Below, piece by piece: positions 1 to 10,758 of a stretch of 43,538 bases of DNA. Each line of letters begins with the position of its first letter. Within the stretch, counting starts at the first letter, position 1. The notes beneath the pieces are model-generated. The model was not told the origin of the DNA, did not search any database, and worked only from the letters and a program-made list of their open reading frames with translations. The DNA is from Rhodocollybia butyracea (lineage: Eukaryota > Basidiomycota > Agaricomycetes > Agaricales > Omphalotaceae): assembly GCA_015501585.1 (NCBI GenBank), contig JADNRY010000498.1, forward strand, positions 1 through 43,538, written 5' to 3'. The position numbers were made by a program, and so were the translations under genes.

Positions 1-448
1 ACAGCTGCAGAGACCTTTACGACTACGATCACAGTCACCTCCACTTCCACCGTCACTGCATCGTCCTCTGTTACCGTCGCTTCCGTCGCTGATTCCACTC
101 CTTCCCCCACTCTCGCTGGAATGAAAGTTGAAGTCATTAACGATTTCTCCAACACGTCAGATGCCGCTCCAATATCAACTTCCTCGACAATGACCTCGAC
201 TTCTACTGCTGACCCTTCGTCATCGACTTCTACTGCCGCCCCTTCGTCATCGAGCTCAATAGATGCCGCCGCAGTCGCCTCAAGCATCGCTGCATCTGCT
301 TCGTCCGGCTCTATGAATGCGTCTTCTGTCTCTCGCCTCGGCCACTAGTTCCTCTGTTTCGTCTCCTTCCGCTGCTACCGAGTCTAGTGACACAACGAAG
401 AAACGGTCGACGGCCCCATATACATGGCAGTTCAAGCGTCATGATTGA
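1..448 (+). pseudogene. 3' end of a Ser/Thr-rich protein gene, frame broken near the end
   Basis: The reading frame is open from the left window edge (frame 1) and encodes a protein dominated by Ser, Thr and Ala with Val/Pro, as in fungal cell-wall or secreted mucin-like proteins. Frame 1 stops at 346-348. The Ser-rich coding character continues in frame 2, open from about position 317 through a stop at 446-448, and that frame ends in a distinctive basic/aromatic tail (KKRSTAPYTWQFKRHD). A one-base deletion around 317-345 explains this best. An intron is unlikely, because the only GT..AG pair of suitable phase would be about 21 nt. The N-terminus lies outside the window, so signal peptide and family cannot be judged. 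The break may be an assembly error. No function is assigned. Confidence 0.45.
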
Positions 449-939
449 AAGTAGATATATTTGGGATCGGGATAAATGTAAGCTATTAGTGAACATCAAA
501 CAGTGATTTCCTGCGCAGCCACAGCTCTTTATAGCAATTCTGGATACGAACCAGTTCAGAAACGAATATCAAATAGTAAAACTGATCAATGACTAGAGCC
601 TGCTTTCGACCTGCATTGACCTAAGTAAGACTCGCTGCGCTGCCAAGGCGGCTGGGGCAGAGTTTTCGAGTACTGTGATTCATTCGTGGTCTGACTCTCT
701 TCTGGTTCGGACTTCTTCTCGTTCATGGCTAGACTACATGTTCTAGTAAATGTAAAGACCACGATAAGAACCGTCTGTCGGAGAAGTGTCACATGTCACC
801 AATGACACTTAGAAACATGTTGACTCGAACGTACCCATAATAAAGAGGGCTCTAGGGGGGATAATGACAACACCCGCTCGAAGTTGTAGAAATCTTGTAG
901 AATTTCTTGGAGCGCTGTCATTGTCCCTCGGTATCCAAT
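449..939. other. Intergenic, no gene recognised
   Basis: This stretch lies between the Ser/Thr-rich gene and the first DUF6533 remnant. It holds only short open frames on both strands with no conserved motif, no convincing splice structure and no obvious repeat. It probably contains the 3' UTR of the upstream gene and decayed sequence. Confidence 0.5.
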
Positions 940-1135
940 GATTGCGATAGGCTGTAGTTGCGAGGATGGGCACGGCGGAAAAGGAGGAAAGAAGGATATA
1001 CTTTTTTCATATTTCCGTGAGCCTGCTACTTGGAGGATTACTACTTCTAAGCTCAAATTGAAGCTTTTTATAGCGCTATTCTTATAGTACATTTATATAT
1101 ATAGAATGAACCATTCTCAACCTGTAAAAAACTGG
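940..1135 (+). pseudogene. Decayed 3' remnant of a sixth DUF6533-like copy
   Basis: Three short blocks, in the right order and spacing, resemble the 3' part of copies A-E. Around 945-985 is a stretch like the start of exon 7 (GTAGTTGCGA and a following GAAAAGG). Around 995-1020 is the exon 7 end with its donor (TTTTTTCATATTTCC followed by GTGAG). Around 1107-1130 is a match to the exon 9 start (ACCATTCTCAACCTG). The sequence between has drifted and no frame survives. It sits upstream of copy A in the same orientation, as expected for the oldest, 5'-truncated member of the array. The assignment rests on visual alignment only. Confidence 0.45.
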
Positions 1136-1179
1136 TGGGCGCCTGAGATGGGTGCTCGACATGAGGTCCGGGCCGAGGG

Positions 1180-1610
1180 ATGTGTCACGTTACTACACTG
1201 CCGGTTTGTAGACCACACTACTGTGTCCTTCTTTGCCTTTCTTTGCTCGTAAACGAAGAGAGAGCACCCTATTCTGTCATCTCGTTGCCAGTATGATTCA
1301 CACCCCAAAAAACCTCCCTTCAGTTGACCGAAGTGAATATGCCGCGAGGAGATACAATCTTTCATCAGCCTATTCAACACAAGATCATCCAATCATAATT
1401 GCGAGATTTTGAATGAAAGAGGATAATTTTGCAGTTGCAGGCTGGAGTTTGCATAGAATATAATAAGTGGCGTTTCGCGCTAGCAGTGTTACAAAATTTT
1501 CTACCAGTATGTACATATCAAGCCTGCCTATAAACCGTCCTGCTGATTCAATAATTAATCGCTAGCAATTCCGACGTCTTCGTCCCTGGAATGCTTCTTG
1601 GCTGCGTTCG
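1180..1610. repeat. Array-associated upstream repeat (copy A instance)
   Basis: The sequence upstream of copy A shares blocks with the regions upstream of B, C and D. The shared blocks are GGGATGTGTCACG (about 1178, 3210, 5014), TCTGTCATCTCGTTGCCAG (about 1274, 3280, 5105, with a one-base variant near 7999) and an ACGTCTTCGTCCCTGGAATGCTTCTT-like block near 1575. The duplicated unit of the array therefore includes promoter and intergenic DNA as well as the coding region. Confidence 0.65.
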
Positions 1611-1618
1611 CCACTAGA

Positions 1619-1624
1619 TATATA
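1619..1624 (+). promoter_or_regulatory. TATA-like box of DUF6533 copy A
   Basis: A TATATA core lies 81 nt upstream of the copy A ATG. All five copies have a TATATA core 66-87 nt upstream of the same ATG, which supports that ATG as the start. Confidence 0.5.
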
Positions 1625-1699
1625 TGCCAACGTGAACGAGGTTGCCACACCGTTGAATTTGGTCCACACTTGCTCCTCCACCTTACTCGCAAGACGATA

Positions 1700-3054
1700 A
1701 TGCACATCCGACTTGGAGCTGCTGGTGAGCTAACGTCCTTTCAAGAGCCACTATCCACTAAACACTTCATGGATCAAGTATTGGGCTTGGTGGCCACAGG
1801 ATGCGATGTTGTTATCACCATGCGAGGGGAAATGCAATTTATCTGGAAGTAAGCCTCAAGTCACGTTCCTCGATGTCCTGTTGAGGCTAACGGCTATTTT
1901 CAGAAAACCCCTGCGCATAACGTTTGTACGATGTCTTTTCGTTTTGATGCGATATATCCCGATCGCCCTCCATATGTATGTTGAATAATTCTTTTCAGAG
2001 GTTGACAACAATTCGAATCACTGATTAGAATGCTATAGAAGCAACATTATTCTTACAAGTATATGGCTAGATGGCACTGAGCAGATTTCAGAACATCGTT
2101 GCAGGATTATGATGATTTTCCGGCTTCTCGCATTCTCTACCATGCTTATGTTACTTGAATTAGTTCTTATACTTCGAGGTCCGTCCAAAAATTTAAAGTT
2201 TGTGACTTGTCTCTCTGATATTCAATCTCCTAGTCTACGCCCTATATGATCGAAGTTGGGCGGTGGGCGTATCTCTTTTGCTTCTGCTTATGTCAAGAAT
2301 TACTTCATCAGCCTATAGCGTCCATGATCACCTACTGCGGTCCCCAGAGAAGATTAAGTTTATCGGCCATTGCGTTCCGAGTGTCAATTTTGACGATGGT
2401 CGTAATGTGGTCTGGGTGCTTTCGTTCGTCCCTGTAAATATGTTTTTCAACGTCTATCTAAGGAAGCAACGCTAGGTGTGGTGTATTAATCGTTCAGTCG
2501 GTGATCATTATCCTGGCCCTGAAGCGCACCGTGTGGGACTTTCGCCAGTATTCTCACTCATTGTTCTCTGTCTTGAACAAAGATGGTCTGAAAGTGTTCA
2601 GCGTTATTTTTGGTAACAGATCAGTCTATTCATTTCCGGAACGCATATATTAACTTATTTTTATCAATAGTGGCAGTAGTTGCAACAACCCTGACCTCGA
2701 TAAAGAAAGGAGTGAATCTTTATTTTTTCATATTTCCGTGAGTTGTGTAACTGCCAGGGGATTCAGCCATCACTGAATGACGCTACATACTTCTAGGCTT
2801 TTCATATCAATAATTTCCGCTGCGGTACATGCTTTTTGTCATTTGAATATAGTACATCTAACTTTGCGCTTTCAGGGTGTCACACCATTCTCAATCTGCA
2901 GAGATTGGAATCGGAATTGGCAGATGCAGATGGAAACTCATCTGAGCACAAGAGAGATATTGAATTGACTACTATCAGCAATGTGGATATAGCAACCTGG
3001 GATGCACCATGGGATGCAAGGACGTTTCGGATAATTGAAGATGAAACCATTTAA
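1700..3054 (+). pseudogene. DUF6533-like seven-helix membrane protein, copy A (last exon frameshifted)
   Basis: Nine exons can be placed by consistent GT..AG borders: 1700-1724, 1779-1848, 1904-1975, 2060-2178, 2234-2433, 2498-2612, 2671-2737, 2797-2824 and 2876 onward. Exons 1-8 stay in frame and encode the DUF6533-type N-terminus (acidic residue after helix 1, a YIW-like FIW, then RY at the end of helix 2) plus the following helices. Exon 9 has GGTGTCACACC where the other copies have GGATGCCACACC, a net loss of one base. The spliced frame therefore ends at 2966-2968 with an unrelated tail, while the family tail frame (GCHTILNLQ onward) continues to 3052-3054. Predicted product is about 262 residues with an altered C-terminus. 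It could still be expressed as a C-terminal variant, or the indel may be a sequencing error. Confidence 0.75.
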
Positions 3055-3445
3055 GCAAGACGCAGGCCCGCAGAGCTCGAGAAATGACGGTGAAATGAAG
3101 CTTACTACTGCTACTATTGACAACATGAACAGCACGGGATGCAAGGAGATGCCGATGAGTGGATGATAGTGAATGATACCGTTGAAGCAAGACCTGGGCC
3201 CTTCTGTAGGGATGTGTCACGATATTAATGGTGGACGGAACTGCCAGTTTAAACACAGAGAGCAATAAGAACCATGTTCTGTCATCTCGTTGCCAGTGTT
3301 ACGGATTTTCTACCAGTTACTCAAACATTTGTACATATCATGGCTGTCTACAAGCTGTCCTGCTGATTCAATACGTAGTAAATGTAATTCGGACGTCTTC
3401 GTCCCTGGGATCCTTCTTCTGGGTTCGCCACTGCTCGCCACTGGG

Positions 3446-3454
3446 TATATATAT
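3446..3454 (+). promoter_or_regulatory. TATA-like box of DUF6533 copy B
   Basis: A run of alternating TA lies 81 nt upstream of the copy B ATG, inside a block almost identical to that upstream of copy C (CGCCACTGGG then TATATATAT then CCCAACGCG). Confidence 0.5.
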
Positions 3455-3526
3455 CCCAACGCGAATGAGGTTGCCATGCTAGGCCGACACTCGCTCTTCC
3501 ACCTTACTCTTGACCTCCAGACGAGA

Positions 3527-4873
3527 ATGCACATCCGACTTGGAGCTGCAGGTGAGTTAACGTCCTTCCAAGTTTCACTACTATCCACTAAATACTTCAT
3601 GATTCAAGTATTGGGCTTGGTGGCCACAGGATGCGATATTGTTATTACTATGCGAGGGGAAATGCGATACATTTGGAAGTAAGCAAGTCACGTTGATGGC
3701 CAGTTGACACTAATCTTGCGCTGCCTGCAATTTTAAGAAAACCCCTGCGCACAACGTTTGTACGATGCCTGTTCGTTTGGATGCGATATCTCCCAATCGC
3801 ACTTCATATGTACGTAAAACGATTCTTATCGGAGGTTAACAACAACTTATCAGGATGCTGTAGTATTAACATTGTTCTTACAAGATTATGGCTAGATGAT
3901 GCTCAGCAGGTTTCAGAACATCGTTGCAGGATTCTTATGATTTTCCAGCTTCTCACATTCACTATCATGCTTATGTTACTTGAATTGGTTCTTGTACTTC
4001 GAGGTCCGTCCAGAAACATAGTTTGTGGCTTCTATCTTTGATATCCAATCTTCTAGTTTACGCCCTATATGACCGAAGTCGGCAGTGGGCATATTTCTTT
4101 TGCTTATGCTTATGTCAAGAATCACTTCATCCACCTATAGTGTCTATGATCACGTACTGCGATCCCCAGAGAAGATTGGGTTTCTTGACTATTGTGTCCC
4201 CAGTATCAATCTCAAAGATGCTGATAATATGGTCTCGGTGCTTGCGTTCGTCCGTGTTGATATGTTTTTCAGTATTTCTCTGAGGAAGAAACACTACTTA
4301 GATGTGGTGTATTGATCGTTCAGTCGGTAATCATTGCCCTGTCCATGAAGCGCACTACGTGGGACTTTCGCCGGTATTCTCATCATTCGTTATTCTCTGT
4401 TTTGAACAAAGATGGTCTGAAAGTGTTCTGCGCTATTGGTGGTGAGAGAATAGTCCGGTCATTTCCAGAAATATTGACGTATGATCAATAGTGGCAGTAG
4501 TTGCAACAATCGTGACCTCAGCGATAAAAAGAGTGAATCCACATTTTTTCATATTTCCGTGAGTTGTATGACCGCCAGGGATTCAGCTATTACTGAATGA
4601 CTCTGCTTCCAGGATTTTTATACCATTGATATGTGCTGCGGTACATATTCATTGACATTTGGATACTTATAGCCTCTAAAATTGCGCTTTCAGGGATGCC
4701 ACACCATTCTCAATCTGCAGAGGTTGGAATCGGAATTGGCAGGTGCAGATGGGAGCTCGTCTGAGCAAAAGAGAGATATCGAATTGACTACTATCGGCAA
4801 TGTGAATATAACAACCTGGGATGCACCATGGGACGCAAGGACGTTTCGGATAATTGAAGATGAAACCTTCTGA
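3527..4873 (+). pseudogene. DUF6533-like seven-helix membrane protein, copy B (frameshift in exon 5)
   Basis: Exons are 3527-3551, 3609-3678, 3738-3809, 3885-4003, 4057-4255, 4324-4441, 4492-4558, 4613-4640 and 4694-4873, matching the other copies. Exon 5 is 199 nt where the others are 200. After CGAAGTC the copy has GGCAGTGGG where C and D have GGGCAGTGGG, so one G of a G-run near 4081-4083 is missing. The frame then shifts inside helix 4. Downstream exons are otherwise coding-competent. Exon 6 carries an extra in-frame CAT codon. The intron 5 donor is GTTGAT, weaker than the GTAAAT of copy A. It is a family member by structure, probably non-functional unless the missing G is a sequencing error. 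Confidence 0.78.
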
Positions 4874-5273
4874 GCAAGACGCAGGACCGCCAAGCCCGAG
4901 GAATGACAGTGAAATGAAGCTTATTACTACTAATATCGACAATATAAACAGCAGCAAAGACGATGCCGGTGAGTGGATGATAGTGGTTAGAGCAGGACCT
5001 AAGCCCTTCTGGAGGGATGTGTCACGATACTAATGGTGGTCGGAACTGCCAGTTTGTATGGTTCCTTCCTGTCCTTAAACACAGAGAGCAATATGCACCA
5101 TGTTCTGTCATCTCGTTGCCAGTGTTTCGGGATTTTCTACCAGCTAATCACACATTTGTACATATCATGGCTGTCTACAAGGCTGTCCTGCTGATTCAAT
5201 ACGTAGTAAATGTAATTCGGACGTCTTCGTCCCTGGAATCCTTCTTCTGGGTTCGCCACTGCTCGCCACTGGG

Positions 5274-5282
5274 TATATATAT
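5274..5282 (+). promoter_or_regulatory. TATA-like box of DUF6533 copy C
   Basis: TATATATAT lies 86 nt upstream of the copy C ATG, in the same context as for copy B. Confidence 0.5.
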
Positions 5283-5359
5283 CCCAACGCGAATGAGGTT
5301 GCTATGCTTAGGTAGGCCGACACTTGCTCTTCCACCTTACTCTTGACCTCCAGACGAGA

Positions 5360-6720
5360 ATGCACATCCGGCTTGGAGCTGCAGGTGAGTTAACATCCTT
5401 CCAGGCTTCACTATCCACTAAATACTTCATGATTCAAGTATTGGGCTTGGTGGCCACAGGATGCGATATTGTTATTACTATGCGAGGAGAAATGCGATAC
5501 ATTTGGAAGTAAGCAAGTCACGTTCTTTGAGGGCCTGTTGACACTGCCCGCAATTTAAGAAAACCCTTGCGCACAACGTTTGTACGATGCCTGTTCGTTT
5601 GGATGCGATATCTCCCAATCGCACTTCATATGTACGTAAAACGATTCATATCGGAGTTAAAACGATTCATATCGGAGGTTAACAACAACTTATTAGAATG
5701 CTATAGTATTAACATCGTTCTTACAAGAATATGGCTAGATGATGCTAAGCAGGTTTCAGAACATCGTTGCAGGATTTTGACGATTTACCACCTTCTCACA
5801 TTCACTATCGTGCTTATGTTACTTGAATTGGTTCTTGTACTTCGAGGTCCGTCTGGCAGAAACAAGTTTGTGGCTTCTATCTTTGATATCCAACCTTCTA
5901 GTTTACGCCCTATACGACCGAAGTCGGGCAGTGGGCATATCTCTTTTGCTTCTGCTTATGTCAAGAATTACTTCGTCCACCTATGGTGTCTATTATCACC
6001 TACTACGATCCCCAGAGAAGATTGGGTTTCTCGACTATTGCGTCCCCAGAATCAATTTTAACGATGCTTGTAATCTGGTCTCGGTGCATTCGTTCGTCCT
6101 TATCGATATGTTTTTCAGTATTTCTCTGAGGAAGGAACACTAGATGTGGTATATTGATCGTTCAGTTGGTGATCATTACCCTGGCTATGAAGCGCACTAC
6201 GTGGGACTTTCGCCGGTATTCTCATTCGTTATTCTCTGTTTTGAACAAAGATGGTTTGAAAGTGTTCGGCACTATTGGTGGTAAGAGACTAGTCCGCTCA
6301 TTTACAGAACGTATATATTGACGTATTATCAATACTAGTGGCAGTAGTTGCAACAATCGTGACCTCGGCGAAGAAAAGAGTGAATCTACATTTTTTCATA
6401 TTTCCGTGAGTTGTGTGACCGCCAGGGATTCAGCTATCACTGACTGATTCTACTTCCAGGCTTTTTATATCACTGATTTCTGCTGCGGTACATGTTCATT
6501 GACATTTTTATTTATTACACCTCTGAAATTGCGCTTTCAGGGATGCCACACTATTCTTAATCTGCAGAAATTGGAATCAGAATCGCCAGGTGCAGATAGG
6601 AACTCATCTGAGCAAAAGAGAGATATTGAATTGACTACTATCGTCGATGTCAATATAACAACCTGGGATGCACCATGGGATGCAAGAACGTTTTGGATAA
6701 CCAAAGATGAAACCACCTGA
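5360..6720 (+). pseudogene. DUF6533-like seven-helix membrane protein, copy C (intron 5 donor lost)
   Basis: Exons are 5360-5384, 5439-5508, 5560-5631, 5728-5846, 5902-6101, 6166-6280, 6339-6405, 6460-6487 and 6541-6720. All lengths equal those of the intact copy E except exon 9 (180 nt against 174), and all are in frame. The one defect is at 6102: the intron 5 donor reads ATCGAT where A, B and E have GTAAAT, GTTGAT and GTCAAT. Retention of the intron would end translation at 6141-6143 after helix 5. An alternative in-phase donor (GTGCAT near 6084) would remove six residues of helix 5. Intron 3 contains a tandem duplication of about 20 bp (5640-5683). The copy is possibly expressed if an alternative splice is tolerated; otherwise it is a pseudogene. 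Confidence 0.75.
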
Positions 6721-6764
6721 GCAAGCCTGTTGAGCTCAAGGATGACGGTGGGTCCCGGAACTGG

Positions 6765-7095
6765 AAATTGTACCAACTTTGTATACCACTCCTACCATGG
6801 CTCTCCCTGTCGCTCAGGGCCAAAAAAGTCAGGAGACCCAGTGAGTAAGTTCGATGGGCAAGGAACTCTGGGTCAAGCGCGCAAGTTCCCCGTAGTCAGA
6901 CTATGTACATATGACCACTTGCCTGCTCATAGAAATTTTGCTTCTGTGGCCAAAGCACCTATCCAAACATTAATGGCAACAGCACAAATTTCGCTCTCCC
7001 CCTGTAGGAGGATCTCCAGATCTGACTGGAGGAGCCTGATGCAGCCTAATCTTGTTTGTTGAATCTGTTGGCTACCGTGACTATCAGCGAAAGAC
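6765..7095 (-). pseudogene. Zn2Cys6 regulator fragment 1 (antisense, downstream of copy C)
   Basis: Read on the minus strand, this segment matches the end of exon 3 and part of exon 4 of the complete Zn2Cys6 gene at 22919-24820. Shared blocks on the plus strand are ACTTGCCTGCTCATAGAA (about 6918), a GTGGCCAAAG/GGGGCCAAGG block, and TTGGCTACC(..)ATCAG(C/T)GAAAGAC near 7068-7095. Exons 1-2, with the DNA-binding domain, are absent. It begins about 45 bp after the copy C stop, so gene C and this tail are convergent. It keeps the GC donor (GCAAGTG) seen in the complete gene. Frames are broken and no product is expected. Confidence 0.65.
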
Positions 7096-7970
7096 AACCA
7101 CCTTTATGATAACTCCCCCACCCCCGCTTCCCCTTCCACTATTACTACACTGCGGCTAGAATTTATTCTGACAAATGACAGGGCATTGTTACCATTGATC
7201 CGCAACATTCCTATCATTGAATCTCGTCCATAACCACCCATCTACTGTGCCTTTCCCCCAGTGCCAATCACAATACTGCGAGCACCTCTTCCCGACGAGC
7301 TGGCGCTAGGATTTCTTCGTATGAATACAGTCTCTTTGAAAAGCTTTTTGAAGCTTTACATCGATGTGGACACTTGGGGTCATCGCGTTCCCCAGACACA
7401 CTTATTTCTTGACTGAAGCAATTGGAATCTTAGTCGGCTCGGTTTGATCATGCAGCATTTATCAACATACTTGTGTGAATGCCGAAGGCGAATCATATAT
7501 ACGATGTTGGTGTTGGATATCTGCAGCTCGTTCGTGATATTAAGGAAGCGGACCGCTTGAGTTATACGGGGCTCATGATTGAAGTGTGTCACTGAATAGC
7601 TAGCTGATGTGATGAGTTACAGCTTGATTGAAGCCTGAGGGTAAGAGGGGTCTTGGACATGTATGTAGGTCATAAACTTGAGCTCTCCCGCTGTAAAGCT
7701 GTCAGATTCAGACGGTTCACTCAACTTATGTACTGTCTTTGTGGATCTATGCACGGAGAAGATTTTATCATACCTCGTTTATCATCTTTGTGTGCAGCTT
7801 AAGTTGGTCAACTGGGAAGTGGTCAGAGCCTTTCCAGTACTATCCCGTCTAACGATAGGGTTTTGCGGTACTTAATAGATCTAGTGTAAATGGAGTAAAA
7901 GCAAACCAAAGTGAGGTTCGAAGCCCCAATTTGTAGCAGACCTCTCCAACACTTCCTTCCCTGTCCGTGA
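7096..7970. other. Intergenic C-D, no gene recognised
   Basis: No frame in this stretch shows a family motif or plausible exon structure. A pyrimidine-rich, C-run tract (about 7108-7140) precedes low-information sequence. The array-type upstream repeat resumes near 7975 with CACCCTATTCTGTCAT before copy D. Confidence 0.45.
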
Positions 7971-8162
7971 GCATTGGGAGCAACTTTGAGCACCCTATTC
8001 TGTCATATCGTTGCCAGTTTTCACGCTAGTATAATTAAAGGTTTTCTACCAGCCACTCACAATACGTATATATCATGCCTGCCTATAAGCCGTCCTACTA
8101 CTACTGATTCGTGATTCCCATGTCTTCGTCGCTTATATATTGAATGCTTGGCTCACCACTCG

Positions 8163-8170
8163 TATATATA
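8163..8170 (+). promoter_or_regulatory. TATA-like box of DUF6533 copy D
   Basis: TATATATA lies 87 nt upstream of the copy D ATG, in the position conserved across the array. Confidence 0.45.
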
Positions 8171-8249
8171 CCGACATGTATGAGGTTTCCATGCCGTTCA
8201 ACTTGATCCACACTTGTACCTCCATCATACTCGTGGCCTCCAGACGAAA

Positions 8250-9603
8250 ATGCACATCCGGTTTGGAGCTGCAGGTGAGTTAAGGTCCTTCCAAGAGTTG
8301 CTACTCACTTAATACTTCATGATACAAGTATTGGGCTTGGTGGCCACGGGATGCGATATTGCTCTTACCATGCGAGGGGAAGTGCAATACATCTGGAGGT
8401 GAGCAAGTCACGCTCGATATCGACCTGCTGGCCCCAACAGCCATTTTCAGAAAACCCTTACGCATAACTCGTGTACGGTGTCTTTTCGTTTTGATGCGAT
8501 ATCTTCCAATCGCACTCCATATGTACGTGGAACGATCCTTATCGGAGGATAACAATTCATTAGAATGCTACAGTATTAACATCGTTCTTACAAGAATATG
8601 GCTGGATGGTGCCACTGAGCAGGTTTCAGAACCTCATTGCAGGATTATGATGATTTTTCCGGCTTCTCACATTCTCTACCATGCTTATGTTCCTGGAATT
8701 GGTTCTTGTACTTCGAGGTCCGTCCATGAGATCAAGTTCGTGGCTTCTCTCTGTGAGACCCAATCTTCTAGTTTACGCCCTATATGGTCAAAGTCGGGCA
8801 GTGGGCATATTTCTTTCGCTTCTGCTTATGTCAAGAATTGCTTCATCAACCTATTGCGTCTATAATCACGTACTGCGGTCCCCAGAGAAGTTTGAGTACA
8901 CCAGTCATTGCGTTGGAAGTGTGAATTTTGATGATGCTCGCAGTCTGGTCTGGGTGCTTTCGTTCGTCCCCGCTCATGTTTTTTTTTTTTCAGAATTTCT
9001 CTAATAGAACAATGATACTAGATGTGGTATATTGATCGTTCAGTTGGTGATCATTGCCCTGGCTATGAAGCGCACTGTGTGGGACTTTCGCCGTTATTCC
9101 CATTCATTGTTCTCCATCTTAAACAAAGATGGTCTGAAAGTGTTCGGCGCTATTGTTGGTAACATACCTGTTTACTCATTTCCAGAACGCATATATTGAC
9201 GTACCTTTAATAGTAGCAGTGGTTGCGACGACCGTGACCTCAGTGAAGAAAGGAGCGACGCCATATTTTTTCATATTTCCGTGAGTTGTGTGACTGTCAG
9301 GAAGTCAACTATCAGTGATCACTGAATGACTCTACTTCCAGCATTTTCATATCATTAATTTCTGCTGCGGTACGTGTTCCTTCACATCTGGATACTGGTG
9401 ATATCTCTAACTCGTGCTTCCAGGGATGCCACACCATTCTTAATCTGCAAAAATTCGAATTTGAATTGACAGTCGCAGATGGGAACTCATCTGAGCAAAA
9501 TAGAGATATCGACTTTACTACTATCGGCACTGTGAATATAACAAGCTGGGATGCATCATGGGATGCAAGGACATTCCAGACAACCGAAGATGAAATCATC
9601 TGA
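8250..9603 (+). pseudogene. DUF6533-like seven-helix membrane protein, copy D (exon 4 frameshift, GC donor)
   Basis: Exons are 8250-8274, 8329-8398, 8451-8522, 8595-8717, 8772-8971, 9044-9158, 9214-9280, 9342-9369 and 9424-9603. Exon 4 is 123 nt against 119: three bases are an in-frame codon (GGTGCCACT against GGCACT) and one is an extra T in the T-run at 8654-8658 (five T against four in A). That moves helix 3 out of frame. The intron 5 donor at 8972 reads GCTCAT, a GC start without the strong context usually required. The downstream exons retain the family pattern. Two independent lesions make this a likely pseudogene. Confidence 0.77.
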
Positions 9604-9644
9604 GCAAGACGCTGGCCCGTCGAGCTCGAGGGATGATGGTTAAC

Positions 9645-10410
9645 GGAACTGGAAGTTGTACCGACTTTGTATACTACCTCGACCATGGTTCCTCCGCTAT
9701 CGCGTGAGTGTTGAACTAGGGGTCTAGGGCCAGAAAAGTTAGGAGAACCGGTGAGTAAATTCGATGGGCAGGGAACTTTGACTCGGAGTCAAGCACGCAG
9801 GGTTCCAGACGCCGTGGTCAAGCTATGTACACTCGACTGTTACTTACCTGTTCATAGATTTTTGCTTCTATGGCCAAGGCTTACTACCTACAAAACCAAA
9901 TGACGCGACATTTTTCTCTCCGACCCTGCTAGCCCCGAGTCTCCATGATCTATCCGAACATCAATCCAGTCCAACATCACCAAATTCGTTCTCCCTCCTG
10001 AATACCATGTGCCGGAGGTGGGACTAATGGACAAGGGAGCCTGATCCAAGGAGGTCTTATTGGATCCATTGGCTACCATCAGCGAAAGACAATTTTGACC
10101 TGATAACTGTCTTCCACGACTTTTGCCCAATAGAAAGAAAGCATCTAGGATTCAGATTGAAGAGGATCCTGGGTTTCGCGAAGGGGGTGCATCTGATTTT
10201 AGGCGGAAGCTTATGGGTGTTTGTGTGGCGGGGAATCTTGAGGAGATGCCAGCCCCGACACATTCATTAACGTGCAACTGGAGGCAGCGGTGCGGACAAG
10301 GGTGCGGAAGAAAGGGATCGGGAACGATCGGAAGTCAAGAATCCAGCGAAAAAACCAGCTCGGATGCGTCACTCAGAAAGGCTGGAACTCTCAAAGCTTT
10401 CAGTCATTCA
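9645..10410 (-). pseudogene. Zn2Cys6 regulator fragment 2 (antisense, downstream of copy D)
   Basis: This is the longest of the three fragments. On the minus strand it matches exon 4 partially and much of exon 3 of the gene at 22919-24820. It includes a conserved SLMVA-x-G segment (around 10075-10100), the FFSVGK-like region (around 10115-10140, frame shifted) and, at its right end, the exon 3 start region (AAAAAACCAGCTCGGA at about 10349 against the equivalent near 24331). The DNA-binding exons are missing. The exon 3 donor here is GT (AACAG then GTAAGT, about 9842), unlike the GC of the complete gene. Several indels break the frame. Confidence 0.68.
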
Positions 10411-10692
10411 GTCGGGTTACTGTCTGTTACTGTGCACAAAGATATATAGATATACGCACTTTTAGATAATCGTCGGAACCGACGGCTCCGGGTCTATATT
10501 GTCTCTTTGATTGTACATCTCCGTCTGTCGGCGATCAGTGCTCCAGAAGTTAGGACTGCAAGAATGCTTGGCTCTTTCTTTGCTTTCCTGTTTCTCCCTT
10601 CAAGTTTCCTATTTCGGATCGGACGTGAAAAACGTCATTGTTCCTGTATTGAATTTTTCGCTGCATTCGTCGAGCATTCATAACTGCATAAG

Positions 10693-10699
10693 TATATAT
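10693..10699 (+). promoter_or_regulatory. TATA-like box of DUF6533 copy E
   Basis: TATATAT lies 66 nt upstream of the copy E ATG. It is the closest spacing in the array, and this is the copy whose coding exons are intact. Confidence 0.45.
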
Positions 10700-10758
10700 G
10701 TCAGCGTGAATAACATTCAATTTGGTCCACACTTAGTCTCCCTCCATACTCGACGAGA

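Noticed and set aside
328..348. 21-nt intron to join the two Ser-rich frames of the first gene
   Set aside because: Far below fungal intron size and the phase does not fit; a single-base deletion is simpler.
7905..7930. GGTTCGAAGCC, resembling a tRNA B box
   Set aside because: The flanking bases do not pair as a T-arm and no A box or acceptor stem lies upstream.
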